Below are positions 25,301 through 37,373 of a stretch of DNA of 64,000 nucleotides, one piece after another. How positions within the stretch are numbered: position 1 is the stretch's first letter; every line of letters starts with the position of its first letter. This DNA is from Cylicocyclus nassatus (taxonomy: Eukaryota; Nematoda; Chromadorea; Rhabditida; Strongylidae), in contig CATQJL010000326.1 in the NCBI GenBank assembly GCA_958299035.1, forward strand, positions 4,354,232 through 4,418,231, in the 5' to 3' direction. The notes beneath the pieces were generated by a model. That model saw only the letters and a program-made list of their open reading frames with translations. It was not told the DNA's origin and did not search any database. The position numbers and the translations under genes are program-made.

Positions 25301-27710
25301 ATTTTATATATGAAGTTTTCACAAAATTTTGGTTACAGCCACACCATTATATGCAAATATCAGCACATCAACCATAACCACAACTACTCCTACGGTAGTA
25401 ACGAATGCTACACAGACAGCCACTCGTACGAGTACGTTACTAGTATAATCGCACAGTTTCCAATGATGTTTTCTTGCAGCTACCACAATTCGACCCACAA
25501 CCACTACGACAGCAACAAGTGCGACCGAGTCAAGTACTCGTACAAGTAAGTCTGATTTTCTCCGCAAAGGCTGTTCATAATCGTGATAGACGTGATCGCG
25601 GTCTACTCGGGATCTAACGTCATAGCAATTTTAACCATCGGAACGAATGGTATACATAAATAGGCGTCCGCGCAGACCGCGGAATTGCGAAATCGCGTGA
25701 CTCCTCTTTTCTCGTGCACTCTCGCTGCTTTCTTTCTCTATTCTCTCTCCGAGTCACGAGCTATCTCCGATAAATGCAACAGTGTTGTATTCCGCGCAAA
25801 ACGCGAACGGCTTATAACCTGCGGTTTGGTAGAGAAAAGTACTGAAGCAAGCATTTGAGTTCTAAAAAGAGGTTTTCATTTGAAAAAATTCCTGCCGCAG
25901 AACTTGTTACACCGTGCGAACGGGTGCGTACGTCAGCAACATGGAGCACTTCGAACATGATTTCAATTTCTGCACTTTTGGGCAAAGCTTACTTGAAAAG
26001 AGGATCTAAAATATGCTCCTATGTAGACGAAATTTATATTCTCCGCGCAAAAGTGGTCGTTGTGCAACCGCACATATCGGCCTAATTTTGCTCGAGTAAA
26101 TGATCATGGTCATTTCAACTCAGCGGTTCCAGCATGGAACACCACCACCTCTATACCTGCTCGCTCAACAACAACCACTAAAAATCTTCCTGAAACTACA
26201 ACAACAGCTGGAAGGATCACAAGTCAACCCATCTACACTACAAGTAATCGTGAACGTTCCTTCCATAACGTAAAGCCTTTCAAATCTGTTTAGCTGTCGA
26301 GATGATACCACCATGGAATATTAGTAGCTCTACTGTCACTACTACTGTCACGACACAATCAACGAGACTTCCCACAACCACCGCTACATTGCCGTCAACG
26401 TCCTCGTCGACTATTGCTCCCATTACTAGTACTACAACTTTAGTGGGTCCTTCCTCTCGATCAATTCCCAATCAAAATGTCGAAAACGTTTATAGGTGAC
26501 GACATCTCACACGATGCCATCTACAACAGTTTCCACGACGACTACAACAGTAGCCCCTGCAACTTCTGGAGCGAGCGGCATGTTACAATTAATTCCGTGT
26601 CAACTATTTAATCAGTGGTGACCTAAGAACTCAAAAACAGATTTCAAAAACTTTACTAAAAGGGTTCAGGATCCTTGTAGGCACTGTCCGCCCCAAGTTA
26701 AAGGCCTTGAGCTTTTGGCAGCATATGATGATAGCAGGGCCCCTATCAAGCCAATATCCAAGTCGCAGCGCAAAATGTCGCTTTGGAAGCGAGAAAATCG
26801 CTCCGGCGAAGATGCCCGAGGACCCTTGGACGTCACCCCTGTCCCCATCCGTGCGCGCCCATCCAATATCTTCCAAGCCGTTCGTTCTGTGAGTTCTCCG
26901 GAACGGAGATTGTCGGTGTTTTCGCGGATTCTCGACTTCATATTCGGAAACAGGGACATGAGAAGGCTCTGAAACGAAAAAAACCTGGTCGAGAATCTGA
27001 GTGGACGTTGCCTTTGAAGAGGTCGCGCCGGTGACGAGGATAGAACAAAATTTCCTGAACCCTTTGACGTGTTTCTAATGCGCTGACCAGATTTGGTGCG
27101 TTCCCACTTCGTGCGTACTTCTGGTAACCGGTAGATAATGCTTAATCACCATAACGCTTCAAGATCTTTCCAGCCAAGTATGATCATCAACCCCTTGACA
27201 TGCGAAAATTGCCGCAATTCACTTGCGTAAGCACAACGTAATCCAAGATGACGTCCTCCCTAACCAAACCAATTCCCAAGTTTGCTGCAAGAGCGAAGAA
27301 ATTGCTTCCAATCTCCATCTGAATCACCCTTTGACTCCTCCTTTTCCAGACAGTTGATTTCCAAGGAATATTAACCCATGTGGGAGCTGAAACTGGTCGC
27401 CAATTTTTAGGCTGTACTGATGGCTATCGCCTCGTTCAAGCAAATGCAGCAGTTTCTTCCGCTGGACCAGGAAAGTTTGGTGGATTCTTCACATATGTAA
27501 CTTCTTGTGCTGAGCTATGCGCCAAGAATTACGGACTAGTACAATGCATTGGATTCGCTTATGAACCCGATAATCGAGGTATAGACTCGTTCAAATCATC
27601 TGTGTCTTCAAAAAACCATTTTTGCAGGTAAATGCACCTTGTACCAACGATTAATGGGTACAGTACAAAGCAGTCCAGGAAGTATGGCAAGCGTTTACGC
27701 CAAATGTTAG
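22352..27710 (+). CDS. Secreted Ser/Thr-rich mucin with tandem repeats and C-terminal PAN/apple-like module
   Basis: The start at 22352 gives a signal peptide (MFVITLLLFSHSARC). Phase-consistent exons are 22352-22424, 22540-22596, 22645-22704, 22949-25129, 25339-25431, 25480-25545, 26124-26243, 26294-26442, one from 26496 to about 26580, 27174-27226, 27350-27578 and 27628-27710 (TAG). The 2.2-kb exon encodes a Ser/Thr/Glu-rich domain suited to O-glycosylation, with thirteen 13-residue repeats (LLSTASEAVTEDT) at about 23599-24085. Exons 5-9 are Thr/Pro-rich linkers. The last exons encode a Cys-rich module: LPQFTC, FLGC, SCAELCAKN, VQCIGFAYEP and KCTLYQRL, which matches the PAN/apple pattern used for carbohydrate or protein binding. 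The likely product is a secreted or surface-coat glycoprotein of about 1,080 residues. The join between 26580 and 27174 is not resolved, because no donor of the right phase was found there. Confidence 0.8.
22819..22912. repeat. GTGCCGGCGCCGTGCTA-type inverted repeat in mucin intron 3
   Basis: GTGCCGGCGCCGTGCTAAGG at 22820 and the inverted GGCGCTAGCACGGCACTGG near 22890 form a short GC-rich fold-back just upstream of the large mucin exon. It belongs to the same loose family as 19562-19652 and 61128-61275. Confidence 0.5.
23599..24085 (+). repeat. 39-bp coding minisatellite, 13 copies
   Basis: There are thirteen in-frame 39-base units in the mucin exon, nearly identical at the DNA level (for example GTCGACAGCTTCCGAAGCGG). 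Units 3-4 and 12-13 share the same variants (DD, then LLPT). The array has no stop in several frames, including two antisense frames, which explains the long antisense open frames here. Confidence 0.95.
26640..27030. repeat. GC-rich insert-like block in mucin intron
   Basis: This block is much richer in G and C than the intron around it and is open in several frames on both strands. It lies between the last Thr-rich exon and the PAN-like exons. It shows no recognisable protein motif and is probably an inserted repeat fragment. Confidence 0.35.
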
Positions 27711-28101
27711 GGGATATGCTACGGACCTATAGGCAATTGCTAGACTCATCTACATGATCCAGCTTTTCATTGTCACTTACTGAATATTTCAGCATACACC
27801 ATATGATAAATGTTGATGAAGGAAATCACTTAAAATGTTTTAGAGAAACTTCCATCATACCATTGATAATACCTTCATCGCTGAAAACTTATAAAATATT
27901 TTATCCTGCAATGATTTAACAAACTCGAGATCTTATGCGTAAGGGAGCTCATTGTAAGCTCATAATCCCTTGAAAAGATTGTCTTCTGTTTAAAGCAAAT
28001 ACCAGGACTTCAAGTGTTTGCAAACATTTTTATGTGAGTACTTGTCAATAACACCCATTTAAGAACAAATCATTTATAACAAAATCAACAACAAAGGAAA
28101 C
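27711..28101. other. Convergent spacer between mucin gene and rpl-35
   Basis: This is 391 bases of A/T-rich sequence holding the 3' ends of two convergent genes. Nothing else is seen. Confidence 0.6.
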
Positions 28102-30467
28102 TCAGGCCTTGACAGCGTACTTCCTGAGCGGGAAAGCGCGCTCTTTGTGCTGCTGCTTCTTCGTCTTCAAACTCTGCTCATGCTTGGTAAGGCGTCTCCT
28201 GATGGCACGAGTTTGCTTTTTGCGCAGATCAATAGGCTTATACTTGTGACCCTAGGAAAAGACAAAAGTTGCTTACTACTGGAACAAACTCTAAAAAGTA
28301 TCGGTGGACTCACGGCGTAAAACTTGCGAAGCTCCTGCTTGTAGTTCTGGTTGATCACCGTCAAAATTCGAGCGATAGTTTTTCGAACGACACGGATTTT
28401 GCAAAGCTTAGCTACAGCTCCTCCAGTTACTTTGGATACCTACAACAAGAATCACATTTGAGGTTTTTCTTCGTGTACTTTTTTGGCTATGGTTCAACGA
28501 ACATGTGACTACATACAGACAGATGATTGTGAAACACAAAACGTTATTTACGTCACATTTTTCTAGAAAACCTCACACATTTGAAAACCAGTCTCGCCAC
28601 TGCTTTGTGGAACTCTTCTATGACTTTCCATTCGTCGTATAAAAGTATGCACACATTTCCCTAACCCAAGATGTAGATCAATATGTGATAGTGATGAACA
28701 AATGAACTGTAAAGGCATTCCCATGGGACAATATGTAAGTGAAATCAAGGTTTCTCAACAGACGATTGTGTCACCAAAAAAGCAAAAAGAAACAATGAAA
28801 GATTGAACCTTTGATACATGCGATCTGAGGCGGTGTGCATCAATCTCTCGTTTTGGAAGCGGGCGATCATTTTCAATTAAAAATGATCGCCCGGCCGGGG
28901 AAAATGATCGCTCGCTTTCAAAGCAAGAGATTGATGCATACCGCCCCTGGTCAGCTAGAAATCCAAGATTATCAGCAGTCAAACACGGCATCAATAAACG
29001 TAAGGATGATAATTTTGCACTAACAATTTTTGAAAAGCGCAATTGACCAGTTCATTTTTCAATCAGAAAATCAGGGACTAGCACAATCGGAGCAAACACT
29101 GAGACTTGCAAGAAAGACATGTAAATCACAAACGTTACTTTAATATTGCAAAGTATGTGAAGTCGAATTGTTGAGTGGCACAACCTGGCCTTTACTATTT
29201 CAGTACACAAAAAGAGAAACGCTCTCACTGGTAACCCGCTTAGGGGTTTGGTGGACATGGGGGAAACCATGGAAATAGCGCTTAAACCCGCAACTTCCAT
29301 TGTTCTTGAATGGAAGAAGCTCACTTTAACTAAGTGCTTTTTGCGTGTAGTTACATGGAGCTAGCCCTACATCATCCACCAACGTAGGTAACAACAAGCG
29401 TTCTCTAAGAGTTGAAAGCACTGCTTCTGAAAATTTCAAAAAGGACGGCAATAAGTGACAGCTAGAGTCTGTAGGACATGAGTATGTCGAGAGAGTGACA
29501 AAATTCAGTCTCGTCTTTTACAATAACTGTCGACTGAACAACGAAATGGATAAAGTTGCTGCCTTGCTCCTATAGGGCACAAAAATCGTGACGATGCGCG
29601 ACCGTGCGCTAAACGCACACTATTTCCGAAAACCCCATTTTCTAGGGTTTCACTTCTAGTTGAATTCTTTTTTGCTTACGTATGCTAGTATTTAGACATG
29701 AAGCGACTGAGTTGATGTCTTCTGTATGAGTGTTTTATGCTCCTTTGAGCGCAAAGACCGCAATCAAATCAGTCGTCACGATTTCATAAATGACCTGTAC
29801 CTGTTCGGTGCAGAAACAAAGCGTAAATAGCGTATGAACAACTCATACTCGGCATTCAATTTGCACCAGCGAAAGCCGCGGGGAAATAGCACCAAAAAGA
29901 TTTGATTAAAGTGCGACACCCTACACATTAAGACGCTTTGAGGCGCCATTGTTGCGGTTGCTTATGCCAGAAACAAAGGGCCATCAACGCTGCATAAGCG
30001 AAGTAGTGCAAGTCTTCGGCCTTGATTATTACGAACAAGATTGATAAATATGTATGGAGTAATGCGGTTTTTAGCATTAAAACCTATGTCGTCACACCTT
30101 TGGTGAGTAAGTAGGAGCTTCAGAGTTCAGCGACAAACGGCATGAATTCATGCGAATGAACGTGCAAGAAAATTAAGATAGCGGCTTCCAGATTCATCAC
30201 CCCGTTCACAAACCGAAAGTTGATAAGCAATGATATACAGATAGATTAAAGAATGTATAAATTATAGATTGGAAAATGTACAAATTACCTAGAAAATTGT
30301 TCAATTCGTGAATAAAAACAAGAAAAAACGCAGAAAGATGATGTGGTTAAAAGCATACAAAAAGCACATACCCTGAGGGAAGCAAGCTCGGTTTTCTGCT
30401 CGACCAACATCTTGATGAGATCATCCTTCTTATGATTGCGAAGATCTCGAGCCCGGATCTTAGTCAT
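28102..30467 (-). CDS. rpl-35: Large-subunit ribosomal protein L35 (uL29), 3 exons
   Basis: This is cytosolic 60S ribosomal protein uL29, which sits near the polypeptide exit tunnel and contacts nascent-chain factors. Exons are 30467-30372 ([19 protein letters not shown]), 28439-28314 ([20 protein letters not shown] to ELRKFYA) and 28251-28102 ([20 protein letters not shown] to PLRKYAVKA then TGA). All junctions are phase 0 and the product is 123 residues, the length I recall for C. elegans RPL-35, with the characteristic ELRKFYA-HKYKP-DLR segment. Intron 1 is unusually long for a ribosomal protein gene (about 1.9 kb) and carries a fold-back element at 28829-28945. The identification is secure. 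Confidence 0.95.
28829..28945. mobile_element. Fold-back element in rpl-35 intron 1
   Basis: GGCGGTGTGCATCAATCTCT at 28829 pairs with the inverted AGAGATTGATGCATACCGCC ending at 28945. The arms are about 46 bases and each contains GCGATCATTTTC, so the centre can fold as a second hairpin. No coding capacity is seen. This is probably a miniature transposon. Confidence 0.65.
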
Positions 30468-31047
30468 GATTAACCCTGCAATAGTGAACACATTTCAAAT
30501 GCAAAAAATATACCGAAACATTCTTCAGTTATAGCAAAAGCATCGTAATAAGACAAATATCATAATTCCGAACTTTAGGCCCGATCAGGAATAATGTTCA
30601 GAAGTGCGCAACTGAACGGTAGTTGTATATTATCGCACTGGGACCGTTTTCGCAGTAGGGCACGTTATGTTATTGCAGATGTTAAGGCCTTGTAGTATTA
30701 CATATTTTAAAAGTGTTCACAGTTGACTAATGGATTAGTTATTTGTCTGATTCATCTTTAAGTCAATATTCCTTCCACTTTTCACTCTTGGAGCCTTATT
30801 CACTTATCGATAACGACCATTGCCAGTTACTGCGAATTGCTATACTTCCAGCCAGGTCGTAAACAGTCCTGTTCTCAAATCAAAATCTTTCCAGTTCTTC
30901 CCCGTTCGCCTGCCATTCTTCATTCATGTTTGGCAATCAACCTAAAGGGCTCGTAATGCCAGTAATTATCATGAATTTTCCAATTTATGGCAAATGCCAT
31001 CAAAATTTAGCCAGAGGACTGCTACAATCACTGCTCACACTCGAGTC

Positions 31048-31257
31048 GTATAGGGGCTTTCAGTCCGAGTGTCACGATCGACGTGGTTCAGGTGCTCAGG
31101 AGCCGCCTCGCTTGGGTCTCTCATGTGGTGCAATACCGCACCCGATACCACGAAGGCCAGCGGATGCGGTATTGAACAACATGAGAGACTCAAGCGAAGC
31201 GGTTCGCGGAGACCTGAACCACTCGACCGTGACTCTCCGATTAAAAGCTTCTGTATA
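31048..31257. mobile_element. Fold-back element with GTATAGGGG-type end
   Basis: The left arm begins GTATAGGGGCTTTCAG and contains GTGGTTCAGGTGCTC; the right arm is its diverged inverse, down to CAATACCGCA near the centre. It is non-coding. The end sequence resembles those of the elements at 31642-31901 and 40208-40969. Confidence 0.6.
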
Positions 31258-31641
31258 TCTTAAGATGGGCAGTGCTCTTGTTCTCATATTTTCGGCCAGG
31301 GGTTTCTGATTTTGGTGCCAGTCTGTTCACATCTTGTAAGAAATCATACGCCACCTGCTTTGCGTCAAAGAGATCGCGAGCTCTAAATCAGTTTGTAATA
31401 TGAAATTTGCTGATATAGTGAGTTTCTGACATGGGAAAGATACTATGTGATCGCCTCTTAGGATAGGACGTCTACATATTTGGCTCTGTGCAAAGCTCAT
31501 TTGCACATCTGCTGTGCGCTTTTTTCTGTACGGTGTTGTGAAGGTTTTTTGTTCCACGTTGAAGTTCTCATATGCAATATGGCAAAGTCTGCGCTTCAGA
31601 ATCGTGATGTAATGCTTACGATAAGAATATGGAGTACGCCG

Positions 31642-31901
31642 GTATACAGGAGATTTCAATCTGAGCGTCACTGGGCGCTGCCAGGTGCTCGCGAGCCGCC
31701 TTGCTTCTCTGGTCGCGCTCGCCCTCAGCGGATACGGTGTATTCCCATGCTTGAGATGTAAGAACCGTATCCTTGGGCACCAATAGCTGACAAGTTTGGG
31801 GAAATGCCTCGAGACACGTTCGCGAACGTGCCGAATGGCCCAAGGGCGACTCGCAAGGACTCGAGCCGCCCGACGGTGACACCCACATTGGAATCCTGTA
31901 G
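31642..31901. mobile_element. Diverged fold-back element related to 31048-31257
   Basis: The left end GTATACAGGAGATTTCAATC is mirrored by GGAATCCTGTA at the right end. Both arms contain a form of GTCACnG followed by GCTCGCGAGCC. It is more decayed than its neighbour and has no coding capacity. Confidence 0.5.
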
Positions 31902-32127
31902 GTTTGGTCTGGCAAGCACCCATAAGAAAAGATCAAATATACAAGCTCTGACACTGCACACTGATTAATGAGGCTAGTCGTCGTTAGATGACGTGACATT
32001 TGCGACACATTCGCTTGTTCCCTGTTTCATTCTTATTCACCCATAGTTTTCAACGTAAAGTATTATGGTAGCTTTGAAAGTACGCCGGTTGTAATTATCT
32101 TCCCTTTGTATGTTCTTCCATGACTCA

Positions 32128-32756
32128 ATCCAGAGCGAACTTGGAGCATCTCAGCCTGGGTCGCTCTTACCTTAAAAAACGGCTGGTAGCAGCACCGATC
32201 GGTGTCAGATCGTATTTACTATTTGTGAGACTAATTGTAAGGTACAACGACATACTCAAAAAGTAGGTAAGTAGTGGGTTAAGTGTGCCACACCCGTTGC
32301 TTGTCGGCTCATCAAAAAAAAACACTGGCATGAAGCAGAAAACATCTGCCTGGGAACCTCGCAATGCAACAAGGTAGACTTGAAATTTTACGGACCTTTT
32401 TCGAAACGCATTTTATGAGTTGTGGGATAAGAGAAGTGCTATCCAGAGCGAACTTGGAGCATCTCAGCCTGAGTCGCTCTTACCTTGAAAAAACGGCTGG
32501 CAGCAGCACCGATCGGTGTCAGATCGTATTTACTATTTGTGAGACTAATTGTAAGGTACAACGACATACTCAAAAAGTAGGTAAGTAGTGGGTTAAGTGT
32601 GCCACACCCGTTGCTTGTCGGCTCATCAAAAAAAAAAACACTGGCATGAAGCAGAAAACATCTGCCTGGGAACCTCGCAACGCAACAAGGTAGACTTGAA
32701 ATTTTACGGACCTTTTTCGAAACGCATTTTATGAGTTGTGGGATAAGAGAAGTGCT
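32128..32756. repeat. 313-bp direct tandem duplication
   Basis: Unit 1 (32128-32440) and unit 2 (32441-32756) are about 98% identical by eye. They differ at a few single bases and in the length of an A run. Both begin ATCCAGAGCGAACTTGGAGC. No gene is visible in the unit, which lies about 1 kb beyond the 3' end of unc-18. Confidence 0.9.
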
Positions 32757-33746
32757 ATTTGAGCAATGCGCGAAGGTTAATCATACTAATGGTGATTACA
32801 CTGCTGCCTTTCATTGTTTATCCAATCGGAAAGATGCTCTATCAACTGATTTCGTAATAGTCGTACTTTCACTAGAATTCGCAGAGAATTGAGTGTTGCT
32901 AAAAAGCGATACAATTATGCAAGTGTCACCAAATTTTAGTGGATGGAAGACAAAAAAATTAAGACGAGCGTTAGTAACGTAGATGTGTTATTTTGTTGAG
33001 AAGAGGAATGCAAATTTTTATTGATAAAGAGATTATTTCAAGACCAGATTTTGATTTTCACCATTTTCATATGCAGTCAATAAATTACGACCAAACTGGG
33101 TCCAAAACCGGAATGTAAAGTCTAAAGAGCCATACAAGGAAGAACTATACATATTGCTATGAATCGAATGTCACAACGATTAAAACATACAAACAGATAC
33201 GAAAATTTCAAGAGAGTGAAAGTCTTATGAACAATTTTCGCACATTGTAGATACAAAAATCCCACGACAATAACTACTTTTCAAACTAATCCATTGAACA
33301 ATAGAATATAGTATTTCATGCGAGAGTGAAAGCTTGGATTGAATGCCGTCAATTGATGAAGAGCTGTAGAAGGACAGAGAGCAAAGAAGTCGCTATAGTG
33401 ATAAAAGCATTCAAAGAGACAGGGAACACAGATCAACCTTATGGACATGCATGAAACCAGATAACAAATAGAATCTTCTATAATGCAAAGGAAAGCTACG
33501 GAAAGCTACGGCTGATGGTCACAGAATCAAAAAAGAGATACTCATCAAAACCGAAAACCTTACTAGGCGAAAGACTCAGCCCATCTATGGCAGCTATGGG
33601 TGATGGGCATGATTAAATCTTTCTCATACAAAAGCTGTACAATCCATAAAGAGCTAAGAATGCAGACGCTAAAGCATTACCACTTCTCGTCAAGAGTAAG
33701 GAGCTGTTTCATCCTCCACTGTTTCGATTCTGTGCCCAGCTGGTTG

Positions 33747-36700
33747 TCATTGTTCGCGTGGTTTGTTCAAATCGCGGAGATTGGTTAAGAACTTTTCAGG
33801 AGTGATGATTTGATCGGACCCTTGAACATATTTTGATATTAGAAAAACCACATAGCTCTGCTGCTCGCATCATCTAAGGCGGGTTTTAGAGGCTTTAAGT
33901 GCTCCTGTAGCGTCTGTAGAGTGAAGCAAAAACAATAGGGTACAGGCGAAAACACTCTAGAACTAACCTATGATAATTTCCCACGGCTTCTTCGCTTGTG
34001 TCACTTCATAGGCTGCTCGCATTTCTGAGTATGTAAGGCCTCCAATAACAAACACAATCAAACGTGGGCCACTGCGATACTGCGCTTGCTGCCCACGTTC
34101 CTTATGCCACTGCCCATAACGTGCAGAAGTTGGAGCTCTAAGAATAAAAGAGTACTTACATTGACAGCGAAGAAATTAACAAACCTGAATGGCTGATTTA
34201 TCTGACGACCAGCTAAGAAGGGGAAATGCTTTGTATCAAGTTTGTCATCGATAGCATCCTCCATGATGTCTTTCAATACTGGAACCCAACGCGACGACTG
34301 ATAAACTTGCTCATTCGGCCGCTCCTTTCTGGAAGGCGTCCACACCTTCTTTCGTCCTTGCTAGAAATATAAATTGCCCGCTACTTCTGGTGGGATTGGA
34401 AATCTTGTTCAACATCCTCTTTAAGGTGTACAAAAAACCTACATCAGTCGTGATGTTGAGACCAAGAAGAGAGGCATTCGTTATTGTTTCCTTTTCAGCC
34501 ATTGCGATATTTGCATGTTGGAGAAGCTTGTTGAGATTTTCATCAGTGATGCCTGAAGTGTCACCTACAGTGCAACTTCTCTTCACCCGCATCGCTCACC
34601 ATTTTTGCTGAGAATATACAGGAGTATAAGTCTCAGGCGATCTTCTGTCTTTACCACTGGATCAATCAATAATGGTACCATCAACTTCATTGGATCCCTA
34701 ACCCGCTCTCCTTCAGCATCAATTTGTGTAGCGAGATCCTGAAGGAAATAAATTACGAGGAAAAGTGAAACGATGCTGGAGCAGGATACTAACCTGCTCG
34801 ACTTTACAGAGTTTGTCAACGCCGCTTTGATACTGGCGCATGCATTCCTCAGCCAGGTGAAAATGAGTACTAAAAGTAATTATGATCGTACACAAAAGAG
34901 CGAAAATCGTCTCAACTCACCTAAATTTATTCAGTTCTTTCTGATGTTGAGGCATTTTCTTGATCATCATGGATAGGTCCTTTATGGATTTAGCATCTGC
35001 TTTAAAACCGGCCTTGCTGTCGCTGAATTTTTTCAATCCTTTCGTGACCTGAAAATTGTCTATGGCATCCAAATCGCGTTAAGCTAAGATGATATCTATT
35101 AGTGGGCGATATGGAAGCTGTTTCAGGTTAGTCATTTGACTGCATCATTTCGAGATGCCACAATTTTGTGTTTTCAGGCAAAAATGGCAAAGCCAATTAC
35201 CGATGGCAAAAGCATCAGCGGGCAGACAAAAAGAAAATGCTAGAAAAGTTTAGAACCAACCTCCTGTGATACAACCGCAATGTGCTTGTGACGCGTGTCT
35301 ACCCAAAGATCATCATTCTCATCGAGAAGAACCTGAACGAGTTTTATCACAAAAAATTTTCTAGCCACTACAGTGATGAGAAAGGATGACCATATAAACT
35401 GCTACTTCAACCTAGACAACTGACACCTCCAAAATAAAAAAGAACTCAAAGATTCGAACTCAAGATGATAAAGAAAAACACATAGCAGCCAAAAACCAAG
35501 ATAGAAGCTAACTCACCTCTTTCTCGACACTATCATTGCCACCAGTTTCGTAGCGATACACATCATTCTCGATACCAAGCAAGTCATAACACATAGCTTG
35601 TAATGTCAACTCATGCAAAAGCGGAGTTACAGCATCGAAACCGCGATCTGCAAAGTTGATCAATAACGAAATGTTTTTGAGGACATTGCCTTACCTATAA
35701 TCAATAACTGGCTCCGCGCTTTATCTGCTCCCTCACCCATTGTGGGATCGTCAGCTTTATATGCATCAAGCTTCTGTTCTACTAAGTGACCGAGCTCCAC
35801 GTTTCGTTCAAAATCAGCACGATAACTAAGAACATTCACCATACTCACGTTCAGCAATTTACTTTGTTCAAAGATCTCACCGTAGAGAAGGATACTCTCC
35901 CAATGTGGCGCATACAGTTGCCAACTGCTCGGCTATGCGTTCGAGGTTGGATGTTAGCCCACCCTGTTTTTGGGCATTGTAGTACAGAAAATACGTGTCA
36001 GGCGAATCCAGGGTGTACACCTCAAATTACAGGATCAGAAAGATAACGAAAAGTGTAATAAAGAACGAGGGGTAGTGATGCGCAGTCGATATATGTAAGA
36101 AAAGAATGTACCTGACTCTCATAAGGTGTGAAAGCTATGTTGATTTCCTTCAGAGTCTTGATGTGACGAGCCGCTGCACTACGAGAAAGCTCCGAAAACA
36201 ACGTATCCGGGCAAGCTTCGGTGAAAAAGACGTGGGCACATTTGTACTGATTGCGCACTGTATAATCAGCAATCAGACGATCAATCTAAAGCACAAACTA
36301 TGCCAATACAGCACTTAACAGCTAAATGTGGACGCACCGATTCTTTTGTTGGAGCTATGAGATATATGGCATCCAGACTGGGCAGAGGTTCTCTTCGCTT
36401 TGCCAGATCTTCCACAATAGTTATACCATCTCAAATACACTGATGAGTGATAGTATGCGAAACATGCTTAAGTTTTCACGAGCTACAATATTCACCTTCC
36501 ATAATGTTGTGCATCTTGCAGCACGCGGAAAGCATACGCATTGAGAGCCGATCTACGACCAGCGCATTCCAACCTTTTCCTTCAGGTTTCTTCAAAGGTC
36601 GAATTACCTCATTCAGAAGCTCTGTAACAAGTCTTAGAAACACTGAAACATGCAGCAGAAAAACAAGTTCACAATAAGCTTCTATATCAGTAATTATTAT

Positions 36701-37373
36701 TTCGACTTGTTTTCACGGGCATTGATAGGCATGAGTATTTTGCAGCGTTCTCCAAAAAAAAGGAATGAGATCGTATGTATTGGTACGATGACTTGGCTGT
36801 CCCTCTGAATCAATAGAAAATGTGTCATCTCGAGAATCTCTTCGAAACGAATCGCCTTTTCGTCTTCGAAACTATGTTTCCAAAGCATATGCTCCAGCTT
36901 CGCGCAGGCCAAAAGGTAGCCGGGTTAGGACCCGAGAGTGTATTTGTCCAGACCCCCAAAGGTTCTGCTCTTAGATACCGAGGACATGTGAATTTACATG
37001 GACTTTAGAAACAAAATCCCATATTGGTGCTTATGTTTTTGATGAGAAGAGCATAACTATATTCAAAAGACATGTATTGTAAAGTGCCGCATCTTATAAA
37101 CATCCACAAGAAATATGACTGAAGAAATTTCACTTGGTCAACTTTTATACGACCACACAAAATGCGTGCGTGCCCGGGCGATATGAAACTCATTAGTGAC
37201 AAAAATAGCAAGAACTCGAAGGAAAATATAAACAACAAAAACCAAATAAAACAGAAAGAAAACGAATACATGTAAAATCGTCAAAAAAACAGAAAACGAC
37301 CAAAAAAAATTGTCAAAAATCAGAATAAATCTAAACATCACTCACTATTCCCAACTATCTGCTTCAGAGACAT
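33747..37373 (-). CDS. unc-18: UNC-18 / Munc18 syntaxin-binding protein (15 exons, complete)
   Basis: This is a Sec1/Munc18-family protein that binds syntaxin (UNC-64 in C. elegans) at the presynaptic plasma membrane and is needed for vesicle docking and SNARE assembly. Minus-strand exons are 37373-37346, 36621-36496, 36429-36338, 36285-36112, 36020-35881, 35825-35695, 35647-35517, 35332-35261, 35048-34921, 34869-34794, 34738-34600, 34552-34439, 34356-34185, 34137-33968 and 33820-33747. They join in phase to 589 codons (588 residues plus stop); I recall C. elegans UNC-18 as 591. Segments diagnostic of the family are [128 protein letters not shown] and [12 protein letters not shown]. The gene looks intact. 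Its first intron is about 0.7 kb. Confidence 0.97.

Larger units (their letters stand above)
30468..33746. other. Repeat-rich region between rpl-35 and unc-18
   Basis: It contains the rpl-35 promoter side, two fold-back elements (31048-31257 and 31642-31901), a 313-base tandem duplication (32128-32756) and the unc-18 3' flank. A 198-codon antisense frame at 31327-31923 runs across a fold-back element and is not taken as a gene. Confidence 0.6.

Noticed and set aside
31327..31923. 198-codon antisense open frame
   Set aside because: It runs through a fold-back element and its flanks, with no domain or codon pattern of a gene.
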